From: Lasioglossum baleicum
Taxonomy: Eukaryota > Arthropoda > Insecta > Hymenoptera > Halictidae
Reading direction: 5' to 3'
Assembly (NCBI RefSeq): GCF_051020765.1
Contig: NC_134935.1
Location: 15,253,579-15,317,578 of the forward strand
DNA: 64,000 bases
Shown here: piece by piece, positions 51,901 to 58,834 of the stretch
How positions within the stretch are numbered: position 1 is the first letter of the stretch
Layout of the letters: every line of letters starts with the position of its first letter
Notes under the pieces: generated by a model
The model's database searches: none
What the model saw: the letters and a program-made list of their open reading frames with translations, nothing else
Told to the model about the DNA's origin: nothing
Made by a program: the position numbers and the translations under genes

Positions 51901-54900
51901 CTTTCTAGATGATTAAAAATGTCAAAAAATGGAGAATAAAAACAATTGTTTCAGTCTTTTGCAATATTATCGCGGAGCAATACATCCTGGTCGAAAAAAA
52001 TGTATGATTTTTATTGTTGAACTAATTTTTATTCAATATCTGCTTTTTGCAATTTATGAAAGAGAATCCTGCCCTTCCATCTTCACCTCAAAAATTGTTA
52101 AAAACGACGAAAGTTTTATTTAATCACTCCGCCTGGGACACTGTCGATTTAAATCTGCTTAGTTAATTACCGATATTATTCACAGTTTTCTACCATTTAC
52201 CTCTCAATTTTCCATAAATTAAAGAAAAATGACCACTAATTCATTTTCCCATTTTTTCATCATCCAACAATTTTTTAAAACGACCATTTTATTTAATTAC
52301 ATCGTTCGGGACACGATGTCAATATAAATCTTGAAAATATTTTCCACTATCCTCCATAATCTTATTATTCCATTTATCTACGAACTTTGCAGAAAGTATT
52401 TCGATATAGATGTCCACGGGTTCACTTCCTGGCTTTCCACGTATCGGAATTTTTTCGAGACGTCCGACAGTCAATAAACTTTTTCTCTGGTACGCCTTTG
52501 CCTAGTATCGAACCACGACATTATTGGATGATGTTGTAATTTACGGTAACTGTAGGCGGACGTGGGTATACGTTCTTCGGCCGTGTAATCGAATTCAATC
52601 GCAAAAGCTCGCGTTTCGCGATGGAATCACGAAAGACATTGCGCGAGAGATGAGATATTATTCGCTGCGCCGCGCCGCGTCGAGGCGTCCTCCGGTATTT
52701 GAAATTCGAAGCGGATTAATTCGGTTTTTTACGCAGCCTCCGATGGAAATATTGGATCTCTTTTTTCCCCATAGAAACCTGCGCCATAGAGTCGGATTTA
52801 TTACGTTATTAACCGTGTAATTGGAGTTTATTGGAGACCGTGTTGACGGGCTGACAATAAGCTGGAACGAGGCCATTGTTGCGTCTGCTGCGAGAATTTT
52901 TCACGACTTTATACATGCAATTTTCCATTTTAATACTGTTCCGAAAGTGTTCCATTTTGTTCAGTAAGAAATGTGCTGCTTTATATATTATCACTAATTT
53001 ATTTGGTTATCCTATTTACGGTTATTCATGTGAATTTATTGTAATTTTCATCAGTAATTTTATTAGTAGTATGTTTTGCTAAATTTTTCGTGATGCATCA
53101 TTTTGAATTTTAAATTTATTATTTAATTGAATTTATTTTACCTTTGCTGTGAAAAATATTTTATTCTGTTCGTTTTGGAAAATGTGCATTGCTATATATT
53201 AATTGATTGAACATGTACTTTATTTATTTCCATTTACTGTCCTGTCAATTAATAATTTGGGTAAACGTTACTTTACCGAACTCAAAATTAGTAACTTCTC
53301 CTACGAATTATGATGTATTCGGTATGTAATCCAGTAGATTTGTACCCGGCACGGATGCAGATCAAAGTTTCGATCCTCTAAAAGTTGAGGAGTTCTGGTC
53401 GCTTAAAGTTGAGCATTTTTGACAGGTAAGGGCGCCGCCATATTGGTTTGTAGCCGCCATATTTACATACCAATACATCATAATTCGTAGGAGAAAGGTA
53501 CTAATTTTGAGTCCGGTAAAGTAAAGAGCAGCCAATCATTTTTATAACCCCAATTCACCGTGTTCTGAATCTTTATTATTATCTTCATATTTCAATTTAT
53601 TTATTTGTATTCACCGACTTTTTTTTTACTGAGTTTATTGTTAAACATTCCATATTTACTGTGCGGAAATTGGTTTACTTGTCATGTTGACTTTATTCAC
53701 ATTTCTATTTATTTACTAGTCCCCATCGATCCATTTTTTATTGTTAATCGTGCAAACAGTGAACCCTCAACATTGCGTGGTAAATTGTTTGTTTATTTGC
53801 TTTTCAAAAAAAAAAATTTGGAAAAATAATTTGTTTATCAGGAAAATAAACATCGATGAAAAGCTGAAGCCAATGTTTATTCCGGAGGATTCCGCGTTCC
53901 GTTGTTTCAGTTTAATCTCTCGATGATGAACGTATGTATGAGATATAATTGAACGTACTACTGAATACTCGACTGTATAATGTTAAATATGATGAACAGG
54001 ATTTTCTGCATCAGTAGACTGAAAATGTGCATCGGGTTATAAAATTGATTGTTTCGTGAACCTTGCACACAATGTGCGATTCACTAGTGCTATGCGATGT
54101 ACATATGTATTGTCGACTTGTTGGCAGTGTGTGAGAAGCCAGATATAATTGTGTCTAGTACTGTGTTTTGCATTATTCAATATTCGGAACGTCATACTCT
54201 CTAGCTCTAACATTCACGACTATCTTCATAGGTGATGTGCACTCCGCTATTTAATTTGTAGACGATGTTAATTGCAAATATGTTGGTAGTTAAATAAATG
54301 CATAATTCATAGATTTAGAGGTAGACTGGGATTAAATAAAATTCTATTCCATTGGTTAATAATTGTAAGAAATAAAATAGAATATTATTGATTTAATAAC
54401 AAAGTAGAATAAAATATAATATTATAATATATATAAAATATTATATGAAATATAATATTATATAGATAAAATAGAATATTATTGAGTTAAATTTTCTTCT
54501 AATTTCTAGTATTTTCCAGAGAGAAATAAACTCTTAATAATTTTTTAAAATGAAGTGAGATAAAATGTCGAATGAAATCTTATTATAATTCTTAGGGGGA
54601 GAGAATATTATAATGGTATAACAATATTAGGGGGGTCGTCACAATCTAATTTATAATTGACCTCACTAAGGTGTTTTCCATGATTTCATATTCGAAACGT
54701 TAAACTCTCCATCGCTAATATTAACATCTATTTTCATTTGTAATGTACCTCGTATTATTCAATTTGTATACGAAATTAATTGCATCTCAATGGCCATTTA
54801 TACAAATTAATATGTTATGGACAGATTCAAATCAAATTGCATTCTCTCGCTTAACAATCCCATAATTCAGAGCAAATTATAGTTATTGATTCAATCATCA

Positions 54901-57900
54901 TTACAATGTTTGTAATGTGAAAGTAAACAGCAAATTATAAAAATAAGTTTCAAAAAAACTGATGAACTTCATTATGATTTTAATTCCGTTTGAAAAAGAG
55001 CATTTTATGCATTCACGTTATTCCTCTGATTTTCTCAATATTTAAACAGTCAAACATTTCTGAAAAAATGTTTAAGGAAACTGTACTTTCTAAAAAATGG
55101 AGCGAAATGAAAAAAACACTTCCAATTTCAGTTTTCATATCTGCATCAAGGTCCACAATCTATTTCTAGAAGTATTTTTATTAAAATGTAAAATTCGTTC
55201 GGAACATGGCAAGGAAAAGTGACTCGCATTGGAGTGACTCACATTTGCCATTGAATTAGGCAAGGCTGAACGCGGTGAGTGATCCGAAGCACAGGAACGT
55301 GGCCTTTTAATGCTGAATTTCCATTTCTGGGTCACGTTCCGCCGACTGAGTTTGACGAGACTTCAAAAGCCCAGGGGCGAGTTCCATTAACCATTTTTCA
55401 CCCGCTTCTTTACCTCTAATTTCCCTCGTGGGACTGCATCACAGAAAAATTGTCAGATTTTTCATTTAAAATGTAATCTCACTGACGATGTATGTTCGAG
55501 AGGAAAACAGCCTTTCTGTGTAACAGAGGAGTTTAAAAGTTGCCACACGTGGCAGTGCAACTGCGAGAAACTGAAATTCTATTTTCGCGATTGTTCTGCT
55601 GGAACTGGCTGGGACCAGGCGAATTTACTATCGTTGCCAGCGAACAATGTGACGTCGTTGTTACATGTTACAGTGAGGCACTTGTGCAGCTTCGACTCTC
55701 GTAAATAGTTACTCCATACACTGTTTTTCAAAAAATTGCAATTGCGTAATTTTTCTACAAAAATCGACATTGAAACTCTGTTTCTCTAAAATCTTTATAG
55801 ATAATTTTCATTGGCTCGGATGTTCTGTAATTTTTTTCATTGACACAGGTGTCTTGTAATTTTTTTACAAAAATTGACATTGAAACTCTGTTTCTCTAAA
55901 ATCTTTATAGACAATTTTCATTGGCTCGGATGTTCTGTAATCTTTTTTATTGACACAGGTGTCTTGTAATTTTTCTACACAAATCGACATTGAAAATCTG
56001 TTTCTCTAAAATCTTTATAGATCATTTTCATTGGCTCGGATGTTCTGTAATTTTTTTCATTGACACAGGTGTCTTGTAATTTTTTTACAAAAATCGACTT
56101 TGAAAATTGCACTGGCCTTTTTCTCCAGTTGCAATGGGGTTGAAAACTTTTCGAAGATCGACGATCTAGTGATCAAATTTCCAAGTTAAATGCCGGTGGA
56201 TCAGCTTATACATCTACCCAGGAAAGATCTCGATCCATCTCTCCGTGCAATCCATTCGATCTCCATATAATTCACCGAACTCCGATCAAAGAGTGTCCCC
56301 ATAAAGACTCGAAAAGGATTCCGGCTTTAAAGAGATTGAATCCATGAATTCCTTTCGCAGTCCTCAACTGACATGGAGAGACATCCAGCATCTGACTGTG
56401 CTGACATCAAAGAGGAACTCGTTATTCGACGCCAAGGGGAGGTTCCACTGGACGATGAACGGGGTTGGTCTCGAATTCAACCATCTGTTCGGTTATGGGG
56501 TCTTAGACGCTGGTGCCATGGTTGCCTTGGCGAAGAAATGGAAGACAGTGCCACCGAGGAACCATTGCGAGGGGGGCTCCGTTTTGGAGAGTCAGTAAGT
56601 AGCTTAAACAAATTATTTATAATCAATCTGCGAAAATATTGACACGCAAACTAGTTTGGTGAAAAACGATCGTACAATGACGAGCATGGGCTCACTTTGA
56701 AGCTTAAAGCCTCTACTTTCATTAGCTATCATTCGTTTTTTTAAAGATTTTTTAAAATTATATTGTGATGGAAAAACCGAAGATATGTCCTTTTTCTCAA
56801 ATGGCAAGAACTTTGCACATTAAAACCTTTCTAAGAACTTTGAAAAATTTTTGTCGAGATTGAGTCTTACACAGATTTGAAGATTGATGTTTCCTCTTTA
56901 CGTCGAGCTCTTAAAAATTGATGTACGATATTTTTTGGCCATTTTACTCAACTTTGAATGGAGGTCCGTGAGGTCTTTCAAATATTTGATTTTGCACAAA
57001 GATTGCTTCATTGTAATTCCTTGAGCTTTTTCGTTGCTTCCAAAAAGTACTAACTCTGTCATGTTCGTTAATCGCAAACAAATCAAGGATCTAGAATTGT
57101 TCCTAGATCACTTGTTTCTGCTTTAGCTATTATAGATTGATGAATGAAGCGATAAATAAGTTTTCTAGGTGAGAAAATTCGAAAAGCATATAATAAAGTA
57201 GGGTAATTGGCCATTAGATCGTTATTTCTGGATGACAGTATCGACCCCAGCCACCTCCTGTCGCGTTCACTGCCGTTTCCCTAACATTAGGTGATGGCAA
57301 CCTTCCTTCTGGTAACCTTCTCCCGCAGGAACTCGAGTTAGCGTGTTCCAGCACTTTCCTCTATGCTTCACGTCAATTTCCTTTCGCAGGGAAGTGACGA
57401 GCGACCGATCGATCTTATTGAAGATAAAGACTGACGCCTGTGCTGGGACCGAGTACGCGGTCAACTATCTGGAACACGTGCAGGCTGTCATATCTGTCAA
57501 CGCGTCGCGACGAGGCGATCTCGAGCTTTTCTTGACTTCGCCTATGGGCACCAGGTGAGATCCTGTCGATTCTATAGATCTTCTAGCTCCTGTAGATCTT
57601 CATTTTATTTCAAATTTGATTTCAATTTTGATTTTCAAACGTGGACAACATGAATTGATATGTTGTAGGAAAATGCACAATTTCGTTGGTCCTCTTAAGA
57701 TTAATCGATTAAAATTGATTCACAATTGTTATAATTGAGGTTTTTAGTTTCTTAGACGTTTCTTGCATTGACCAGACTGTTCAGCTTTTCGAGGATACGG
57801 AATAACGGAGTCTGATTGTAGGTCGATGATCCTGAGCCGGAGGATCAAGGACGACGACCATAGGGATGGCTTCACGAAATGGCCGTTTATGACGACTCAT

Positions 57901-58834
57901 ACTTGGGGAGAGTACCCACAGGGAACCTGGTTGTTGGAGGTAAATGTTGCGTAAGCGGAGGGTTTGCGTTCTGATCGATGAGACGTGGGAGAAACAGGAT
58001 AAAGCTGGATAGATTGCCTTCCGATATGCTAGCCAGACCTTTTCCTCCCGTCTTAGAAACTGACATTTCACCTGATGTGTGTTAATAGCTTGCGTCACGT
58101 ATGTTTTCTGTTCCCACGATCATTAAGAAATCATTCAGATTTGAAGATTCAGAAAATGTTCAAAATCTACAAAAACACCAACTCGTGAAGTGAACTTAAC
58201 TCGATCAAACTCACGACCTTTACAATCACCACTAAAAATAAAAATTGTCAAACGCGTCCCTAAACGGTCCCAAGCATCATCAACTGCACAATTTTCATCA
58301 AGGATCCTCATCAATCCTCTATCCCAGGTTTAGCGAAGCTTCGCCAGGCGAGATGTCAACATCAATCACCGTCTACAACAATCTCTGTCAAACAAGGTAG
58401 CTTCAACGCCGATTGGCTAACAAAAATTCAAAGATAGCTACTCCATCAAGATGCAAAATGTCCTTCAAGAACACCTCCAAAATTAAAAATTGCCAAACGC
58501 ATCCCTAAATAGTCCCAAGCATTATCAACTGCACAATTTTCATCAAGGATCCCCATCAATCCCCTATCCCAGGTTTAGCGAACTTTCGCCAGGTGAGGTG
58601 TCAACATCAATCACCCTCTACAACAATCCACCACTATAAAAACGCTCTACTAACTCAGCTCTCTTTCAGGTGAGCTTCAACACGCAGACTCCTCAGCATG
58701 GTTGGTTCCGCGAGTGGACCCTGATGCTCCACGGCACCAGAGAACCTCCGTACACTGGTCTGCCAGCACCGGATCCTCACTCCAAGCTAGCAATCGTGAA
58801 GAAAGCCCACGAAGAGCGATCGACCGCGATGTAA
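18823..58834 (+). CDS. amon: Prohormone convertase 2 (PC2/amontillado), partial: 11 coding exons, N-terminus outside window
   Basis: Calcium-dependent subtilisin/kexin-type serine endoprotease that, by family knowledge, cleaves neuropeptide and prohormone precursors after paired basic residues in secretory granules, assisted by the chaperone 7B2. The join 18823-18927, 22088-22355, 27193-27230, 29525-29601, 33334-33598, 40107-40319, 48960-49060, 56361-56594, 57390-57554, 57822-57939, 58670-58834 gives 1749 nt, 582 codons plus TAA. Every intron is GT-AG and the phases match. Residues are numbered within this fragment: secondary basic site SKR near 20-22; primary cleavage RVKR at 47-50; catalytic D123 (IMDDG), H164 (SHGTRC) and S339 (SGTS); oxyanion D266 in ASGDGG. 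Furin and PC1 have Asn there, so this is PC2. The P domain begins around residue 430. The C-terminus ends shortly after SKLAIVKKAHEER and lacks the longer acidic tail of vertebrate PC2. About 60 N-terminal residues (signal peptide, start of propeptide) are missing. Identification is very firm; exact expression is unknown. Confidence 0.97.
21044..21410. repeat. 134-bp tandem repeat, nearly 3 copies
   Basis: Units start at CTCGATTAAACATTCACTTG (21044), at 21177 and at 21312. Each contains GATGCAAATAAGTTG and GAATAAATAATGTAAATTG-like parts. A more diverged copy lies near 20871 (CTCAATTAAACATTCCCTCG). Confidence 0.9.
21546..21752. repeat. 64-bp tandem repeat, about 3 copies with a poly-G tract
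   Basis: TGCAAATAG occurs at 21551, 21615 and 21679. Each unit continues with ACTAGTCAGTA..ATA.ATTTTAACTTTCAACTGG. The third copy is interrupted by GAGAGG and a run of about ten G, a rare homopolymer for this AT-rich region. Confidence 0.9.
22088..22355 (+). CDS. amon: PC2 exon: propeptide end, activation site and catalytic Asp
   Basis: 89 codons plus one base. It opens VHTAVQQAGFKRVKRGYKPL. Cleavage after RVKR would release the mature enzyme beginning GYKPL. The part DPYFQYQWYLKNTGQNGG is the conserved start of the catalytic domain, and the exon ends in the catalytic Asp motif IMDDG, whose Gly codon is split by the intron. Compared with vertebrate PC2, the stretch between the activation site and DPYF is longer (YQIKNPWNPGNR region). 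The frame stays open 98 bases into the intron. Acceptor TTCCAG, donor G|GTGAG. Confidence 0.97.
22644..23097. mobile_element. piggyBac-type MITE, TTAA flanked
   Basis: The element is 22648-23093 (446 bp), beginning CCCTTTGCACTCC and ending GGAGTGTAAAGGG, flanked by TTAA at 22644-22647 and 23094-23097. A CCCTTTG start with TTAA duplication is typical of piggyBac. There is no transposase frame; the 69-codon open frame inside is not recognisable. Confidence 0.95.
23724..23837. repeat. 26-bp tandem repeat, about 4 copies
   Basis: Unit GTTGCCGTCGCGTAATTCTG plus TTAATT. The copies are nearly identical, with CG-containing positions variable (GTCGCG / GTAGCG / GTGTAGCG). Confidence 0.95.
25226..25415. 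mobile_element. Harbinger/Tourist-like MITE with TTA TSD
   Basis: The 184-base element at 25229-25412 begins GGGTGGATTTATAGTGGAGC and ends with its complement; arms are 26 bases with one mismatch. TTA flanks both sides (25226-25228 and 25413-25415). A 3-base TTA/TAA duplication with G-rich TIRs fits PIF/Harbinger Tourist-type elements. Confidence 0.88.
27193..27230 (+). CDS. amon: PC2 micro-exon: VDYMHPDLKYNY
   Basis: A 38-base exon that completes the Gly of DDG and adds 12 residues, VDYMHPDLKYNY, the strongly conserved sequence just after the catalytic Asp in PC2. Acceptor CTGTTCCAG, donor TAC|GTGAGT. It ends in phase 0. Skipping it would shift the frame (38 is not a multiple of three). Confidence 0.96.
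27231..29524 (+). other. PC2 intron (2.3 kb)
   Basis: GT at 27231, AG at 29523-29524. It holds the AAGCACAATG minisatellite at 28509-29080; otherwise AT-rich single-copy sequence. The frame entering from the 38-base exon stays open to 27434. Confidence 0.9.
28509..29080. repeat. 12-13-bp degenerate minisatellite (AAGCACAATGATC), about 44 copies
   Basis: AAGCACAATG followed by ATC, ATG, TTC, GTG or similar is repeated continuously for about 570 bases. Variants include AAGCATAATG, AATCACAAGG and AAGCACAAAG. There are no pyrimidine-rich interruptions. Confidence 0.95.
29525..29601 (+). CDS. amon: PC2 exon: NAKASYDFSSNDPFPYPRYTDDWFN
   Basis: 77 bases, 25 codons plus two bases. It encodes NAKASYDFSSNDPFPYP followed by RYTDDWFN. 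In mouse PC2 the segment just before the catalytic His includes residues implicated in binding 7B2, so this exon is expected to carry that surface (family knowledge, not tested here). The Ser codon of SHGTRC is split across the next intron. Acceptor TTACAG, donor AG|GTGAGT. Confidence 0.97.
31010..31160. repeat. Satellite-like unit (family of 33.8-34.5 kb)
   Basis: Contains GCGATTTCTAGAATTTCTTC, GTTTGTCGATCTTCAAAGAA and an AATATTAATAATTTTATATT-like end, matching the tandem units at 33836-34500. The array resumes after 31616, past repeat R. Confidence 0.65.
31249..31616 (+). repeat. Dispersed repeat R, copy 2
   Basis: Inverted partner of 10563-10908. In this copy the module CTTTGAACTGTGCCG(G/A)CGACTGC(A/G)ACTCTCCGCGT occurs twice, near 31310 and 31550, flanking the AT-rich centre. 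It sits between two blocks of satellite-like sequence, as if inserted there. Confidence 0.85.
32880..33214. mobile_element. MITE-like element with about 55-bp terminal inverted repeats
   Basis: The left end CGGTAATTATTTACTTTCAG and following GATTTTGATGAAATTTAAAT are complementary to the right end, which terminates AAATTAAATAATTACCG. Length is 335 bases with a TA-rich tract inside. The flanks (AAGAATA / AAGATAC) are only partly alike, so the TSD and class are unresolved. It ends 119 bases before PC2 exon 33334-33598. Confidence 0.85.
33334..33598 (+). CDS. amon: PC2 exon: catalytic His and core of catalytic domain
   Basis: One base plus 88 codons. It begins with the catalytic His motif (S)HGTRCAGEVAAARDNG and continues through GVGVAYDSKVAGIRMLDQ, YSASWGPTDDGKTVDGP and RGVNE. 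These are core subtilase strands and calcium-binding surfaces of proprotein convertases. Donor GAG|GTGCGT, acceptor GTCAACAG. The exon is GC-rich relative to its introns, as coding sequence is here generally. A 335-base inverted-repeat element ends 119 bases upstream of the exon. Confidence 0.97.
33836..34500. repeat. Satellite-like diverged tandem array, about 170-180-bp units
   Basis: About four units, each with GCGATTTT(A/G)...ATTTTTTCT, then CAAACTTTGAGG...TTTGTC.ATCTTTAGA and ATATTCAAAGTTAT. Related units occur at 31010-31160 and 31615-31720 in the preceding intron, so the family is dispersed across two introns. Confidence 0.75.
35280..35475. repeat. Tandem block, about 3 copies, with CT microsatellite
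   Basis: CATAATAATTCAATATTACT recurs at about 35283, 35345 and 35422, each followed by CTC.. and ATTAAATTTTCTGTAAAAT. The middle copy carries an expanded (CT)n tract. Confidence 0.85.
36576..36633. repeat. Strong hairpin
   Basis: CCTGGTTTTGTATCCAG at about 36577 and CTGGATACAAAACCGG at about 36618 pair over some 23 bases with a T-rich loop. It could be an end of the insect repeat whose other end may be the ACCCTCTGTATGC sequence near 36900; that link is a guess. Confidence 0.7.
37840..38070. repeat. GA-rich microsatellites
   Basis: (GA)n runs at about 37848-37861 and 38040-38065 with GAGGGAGAGGGAGAGAGGGA-type sequence between them. Purine-rich on the + strand. Confidence 0.7.
38345..38767. 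mobile_element. Non-autonomous mariner-like element
   Basis: The left end TTAGGTTGTTCTAAAAGTTT (38345) is complementary to the right end ...CATTTGGGACAACCTAA (to 38765), followed by TA. About 421 bases. TTAGGTTG ends with TA insertion are typical of mariner. The left TA is not intact (GA), and no transposase frame remains. Confidence 0.75.
38918..39160. mobile_element. piggyBac-type MITE, TTAA flanked
   Basis: The element is 38922-39156 (235 bp), beginning CCCTCGGACAATGG and ending CACTCGGAGGG, with TTAA at 38918-38921 and 39157-39160. TIRs are short (7 of 8 outer bases match). A second piggyBac-like family beside that at 22.6 kb. Confidence 0.82.
40107..40319 (+). CDS. amon: PC2 exon: oxyanion-hole Asp (PC2 hallmark)
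   Basis: Exactly 71 codons, phase 0 at both ends. It encodes GRRGLGNIYVWASGDGG, then EEDDCNCDGYAASMW and ending GAKDPNIGV. The D of ASGDGG (fragment residue 266) takes the place of the Asn used by all other convertases, which separates PC2 from furin, PC1/3 and others. Because it is in phase and a multiple of three, skipping would keep the frame but delete the oxyanion hole. The frame continues open 381 bases into the following intron, to a stop ending at 40700. Acceptor TTTTCCAG, donor GTG|GTAAGT. Confidence 0.97.
42730..43290. repeat. Direct duplication, period about 314 bp
   Basis: AAAAATAATACTGAATTGCT followed by CGA(A/G)CGTTAACAGCATTTTA and GAATTGGTCAGACGTG occurs at about 42800 and 43115 with few differences. 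The flanks are more diverged. Confidence 0.93.
43588..43810. repeat. Direct duplication, period about 118 bp
   Basis: TGAAATTTTC(T)TG..ACTGTTAAACTCT, then CTAAAAAAGAAA and ATTTCTCCAGAAAT-type sequence, occurs twice, starting at about 43588 and 43705. The overlapping open frames on both strands come from this repeat. Confidence 0.88.
46951..47078. repeat. Possible small inverted-repeat element
   Basis: GTGTCCTCTTGATA near 46952 and GTGTCAAGAGGACAT near 47060 form 13-14-base arms about 100 bases apart, with AT-rich sequence inside. No TSD identified. Confidence 0.4.
47560..48120. repeat. Diverged tandem repeat, 3 copies of about 180-240 bp
   Basis: Three blocks each contain GATTT(C/T)CATGCAAGCTG-like and GAATGGA(A)TTTTTAATTTGC-AACTTTGTG-like parts (about 47592/47681, 47770/47850 and 47990/48070). 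Open frames here are repeat-derived. Confidence 0.85.
48960..49060 (+). CDS. amon: PC2 exon: catalytic Ser
   Basis: 101 bases, 33 codons plus two bases. It encodes ATTDLYGECTRTHSGTSAAA and PEAAGVFALALEA. The Ser of GTS (fragment residue 339) is the nucleophile. It lies between the longest internal intron upstream (8.6 kb) and a 7.3 kb intron downstream. Acceptor is a strong T-run followed by CTAG; donor is AA|GTGAGT. Confidence 0.97.
52090..52340. repeat. Diverged direct duplication, period about 178 bp
   Basis: AAAATTGTTAAAAACGACGA..TTTTATTTAATCAC, with GGGACACTGTCGATTTAAAT, at 52090-52160 recurs as AATTTTTTAAAACGACCATT and GGGACACGATGTCAATATAA at 52268-52335. Confidence 0.7.
53269..53523. 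mobile_element. Tc1/mariner-type MITE with TA TSD
   Basis: The 251-base element at 53271-53521 starts CTTTACCGAACTCAAAATTA and ends with the near-complement ...TGAGTCCGGTAAAG. Arms of about 55 bases match with few differences, and TA lies at both outer edges (53269-53270, 53522-53523). Two copies of GCCGCCATATT lie inside. TA duplication suggests Tc1/mariner. Confidence 0.88.
55748..56108. repeat. 110-bp tandem repeat, 3.3 copies, upstream of a PC2 exon
   Basis: Unit starts at 55748, 55858, 55968 and 56078 (partial). Each has ACATTGAAA(A/C)TCTGTTTCTC, TTTCATTGGCTCGGATGTTC and TTGACACAGGTGTCTTGTAA. Copies are nearly identical, so the array is recent. It ends 252 bases before the acceptor of exon 56361. 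Confidence 0.97.
56361..56594 (+). CDS. amon: PC2 exon: end of catalytic domain
   Basis: One base, 77 codons and two bases. It encodes PQLTWRDIQHLTVLTSKRNS, then GRFHWTMNGVGLEFNHLFGY and GVLDAGAMVALAKKW, the conserved C-terminal part of the catalytic domain, and ends near HCEGGSVLES. The donor GTAAGT interrupts a CAG codon so that reading on into the intron meets TAA at once; a retained intron would give a protease without its P domain. Acceptor CTTTCGCAG. A 110-base tandem array ends about 250 bases upstream. Confidence 0.97.
56595..57389 (+). other. PC2 intron (795 bp)
   Basis: GT at 56595, AG at 57388-57389. AT-rich, no recognisable repeat. Translation reading into it from the upstream exon stops immediately at TAA. 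Confidence 0.93.
57390..57554 (+). CDS. amon: PC2 exon: P (Homo B) domain, first part
   Basis: 165 bases: one base, 54 codons, two bases. It encodes ILLKIKTDACAGTEYAVNYL, EHVQAVISVNASRRGDL and FLTSPMGT. This matches the P domain shared by convertases, a jelly-roll needed for folding and for calcium and pH dependence. RRGDL is the RGD-type motif conserved in this domain of convertases. Acceptor CTTTCGCAG (identical to that of the previous exon), donor AG|GTGAGA. Confidence 0.97.
57555..57821 (+). other. PC2 intron (267 bp)
   Basis: GTGAGATC donor, GATTGTAG acceptor; the shortest intron seen. Nothing else visible. Confidence 0.95.
57822..57939 (+). CDS. amon: PC2 exon: P domain, second part
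   Basis: One base plus 39 codons, encoding SMILSRRIKDDDHRDGFTKW, PFMTTHTWGE and YPQGTWLLE. The WPFMTTHTWGE block is diagnostic of the convertase P domain. Acceptor GATTGTAG, donor GAG|GTAAAT. It is separated from its neighbours by short introns (267 and 730 bases), unlike the 5' half of the gene. Confidence 0.97.
57940..58669 (+). other. PC2 intron (730 bp), mostly a tandem duplication
   Basis: GTAAATG donor and CTCTTTCAG acceptor. The distal half consists of the duplication at 58236-58630; the first 300 bases show nothing definable. Confidence 0.93.
58236..58630. repeat. Direct duplication, 145-bp block repeated at about 245-bp period
   Basis: CAAACGC(G/A)TCCCTAAA(C/T)(G/A)GTCCCAAGCAT, ATCAACTGCACAATTTTCAT and CTATCCCAGGTTTAGCGAA occur at about 58248-58390 and again at 58493-58630 with few differences. 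Confidence 0.95.
58670..58834 (+). CDS. amon: PC2 terminal coding exon: end of P domain and C-terminus
   Basis: 54 codons plus TAA at 58832-58834. It encodes VSFNTQTPQHGWFREWTLML, then HGTREPPYTG and a short tail LPAPDPHSKLAIVKK-AHEERSTAM. EWTLMLHGT closes the P domain in all PC2 proteins. SKLA..KK aligns with the start of the vertebrate C-terminal helix, but the protein stops soon after, so the long acidic amphipathic tail of vertebrate PC2 is not present. Acceptor CTCTTTCAG. Confidence 0.97.
   Translation: MSFNTQTPQHGWFREWTLMLHGTREPPYTGLPAPDPHSKLAIVKKAHEERSTAM

Larger units (their letters stand above)
49061..56360 (+). other. PC2 intron (7.3 kb)
   Basis: GT at 49061, AG at 56359-56360. 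It contains a duplication at 52.09-52.34 kb, a Tc1/mariner-type MITE at 53.27-53.52 kb, an older duplication (54.1-54.25 vs 54.68-54.79 kb), an AT-rich tract at 54.3-54.5 kb and the 110-bp array at 55.75-56.11 kb. Long parts (49.1-52.0, 52.4-53.2 and 54.8-55.7 kb) show nothing definable. Confidence 0.9.
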
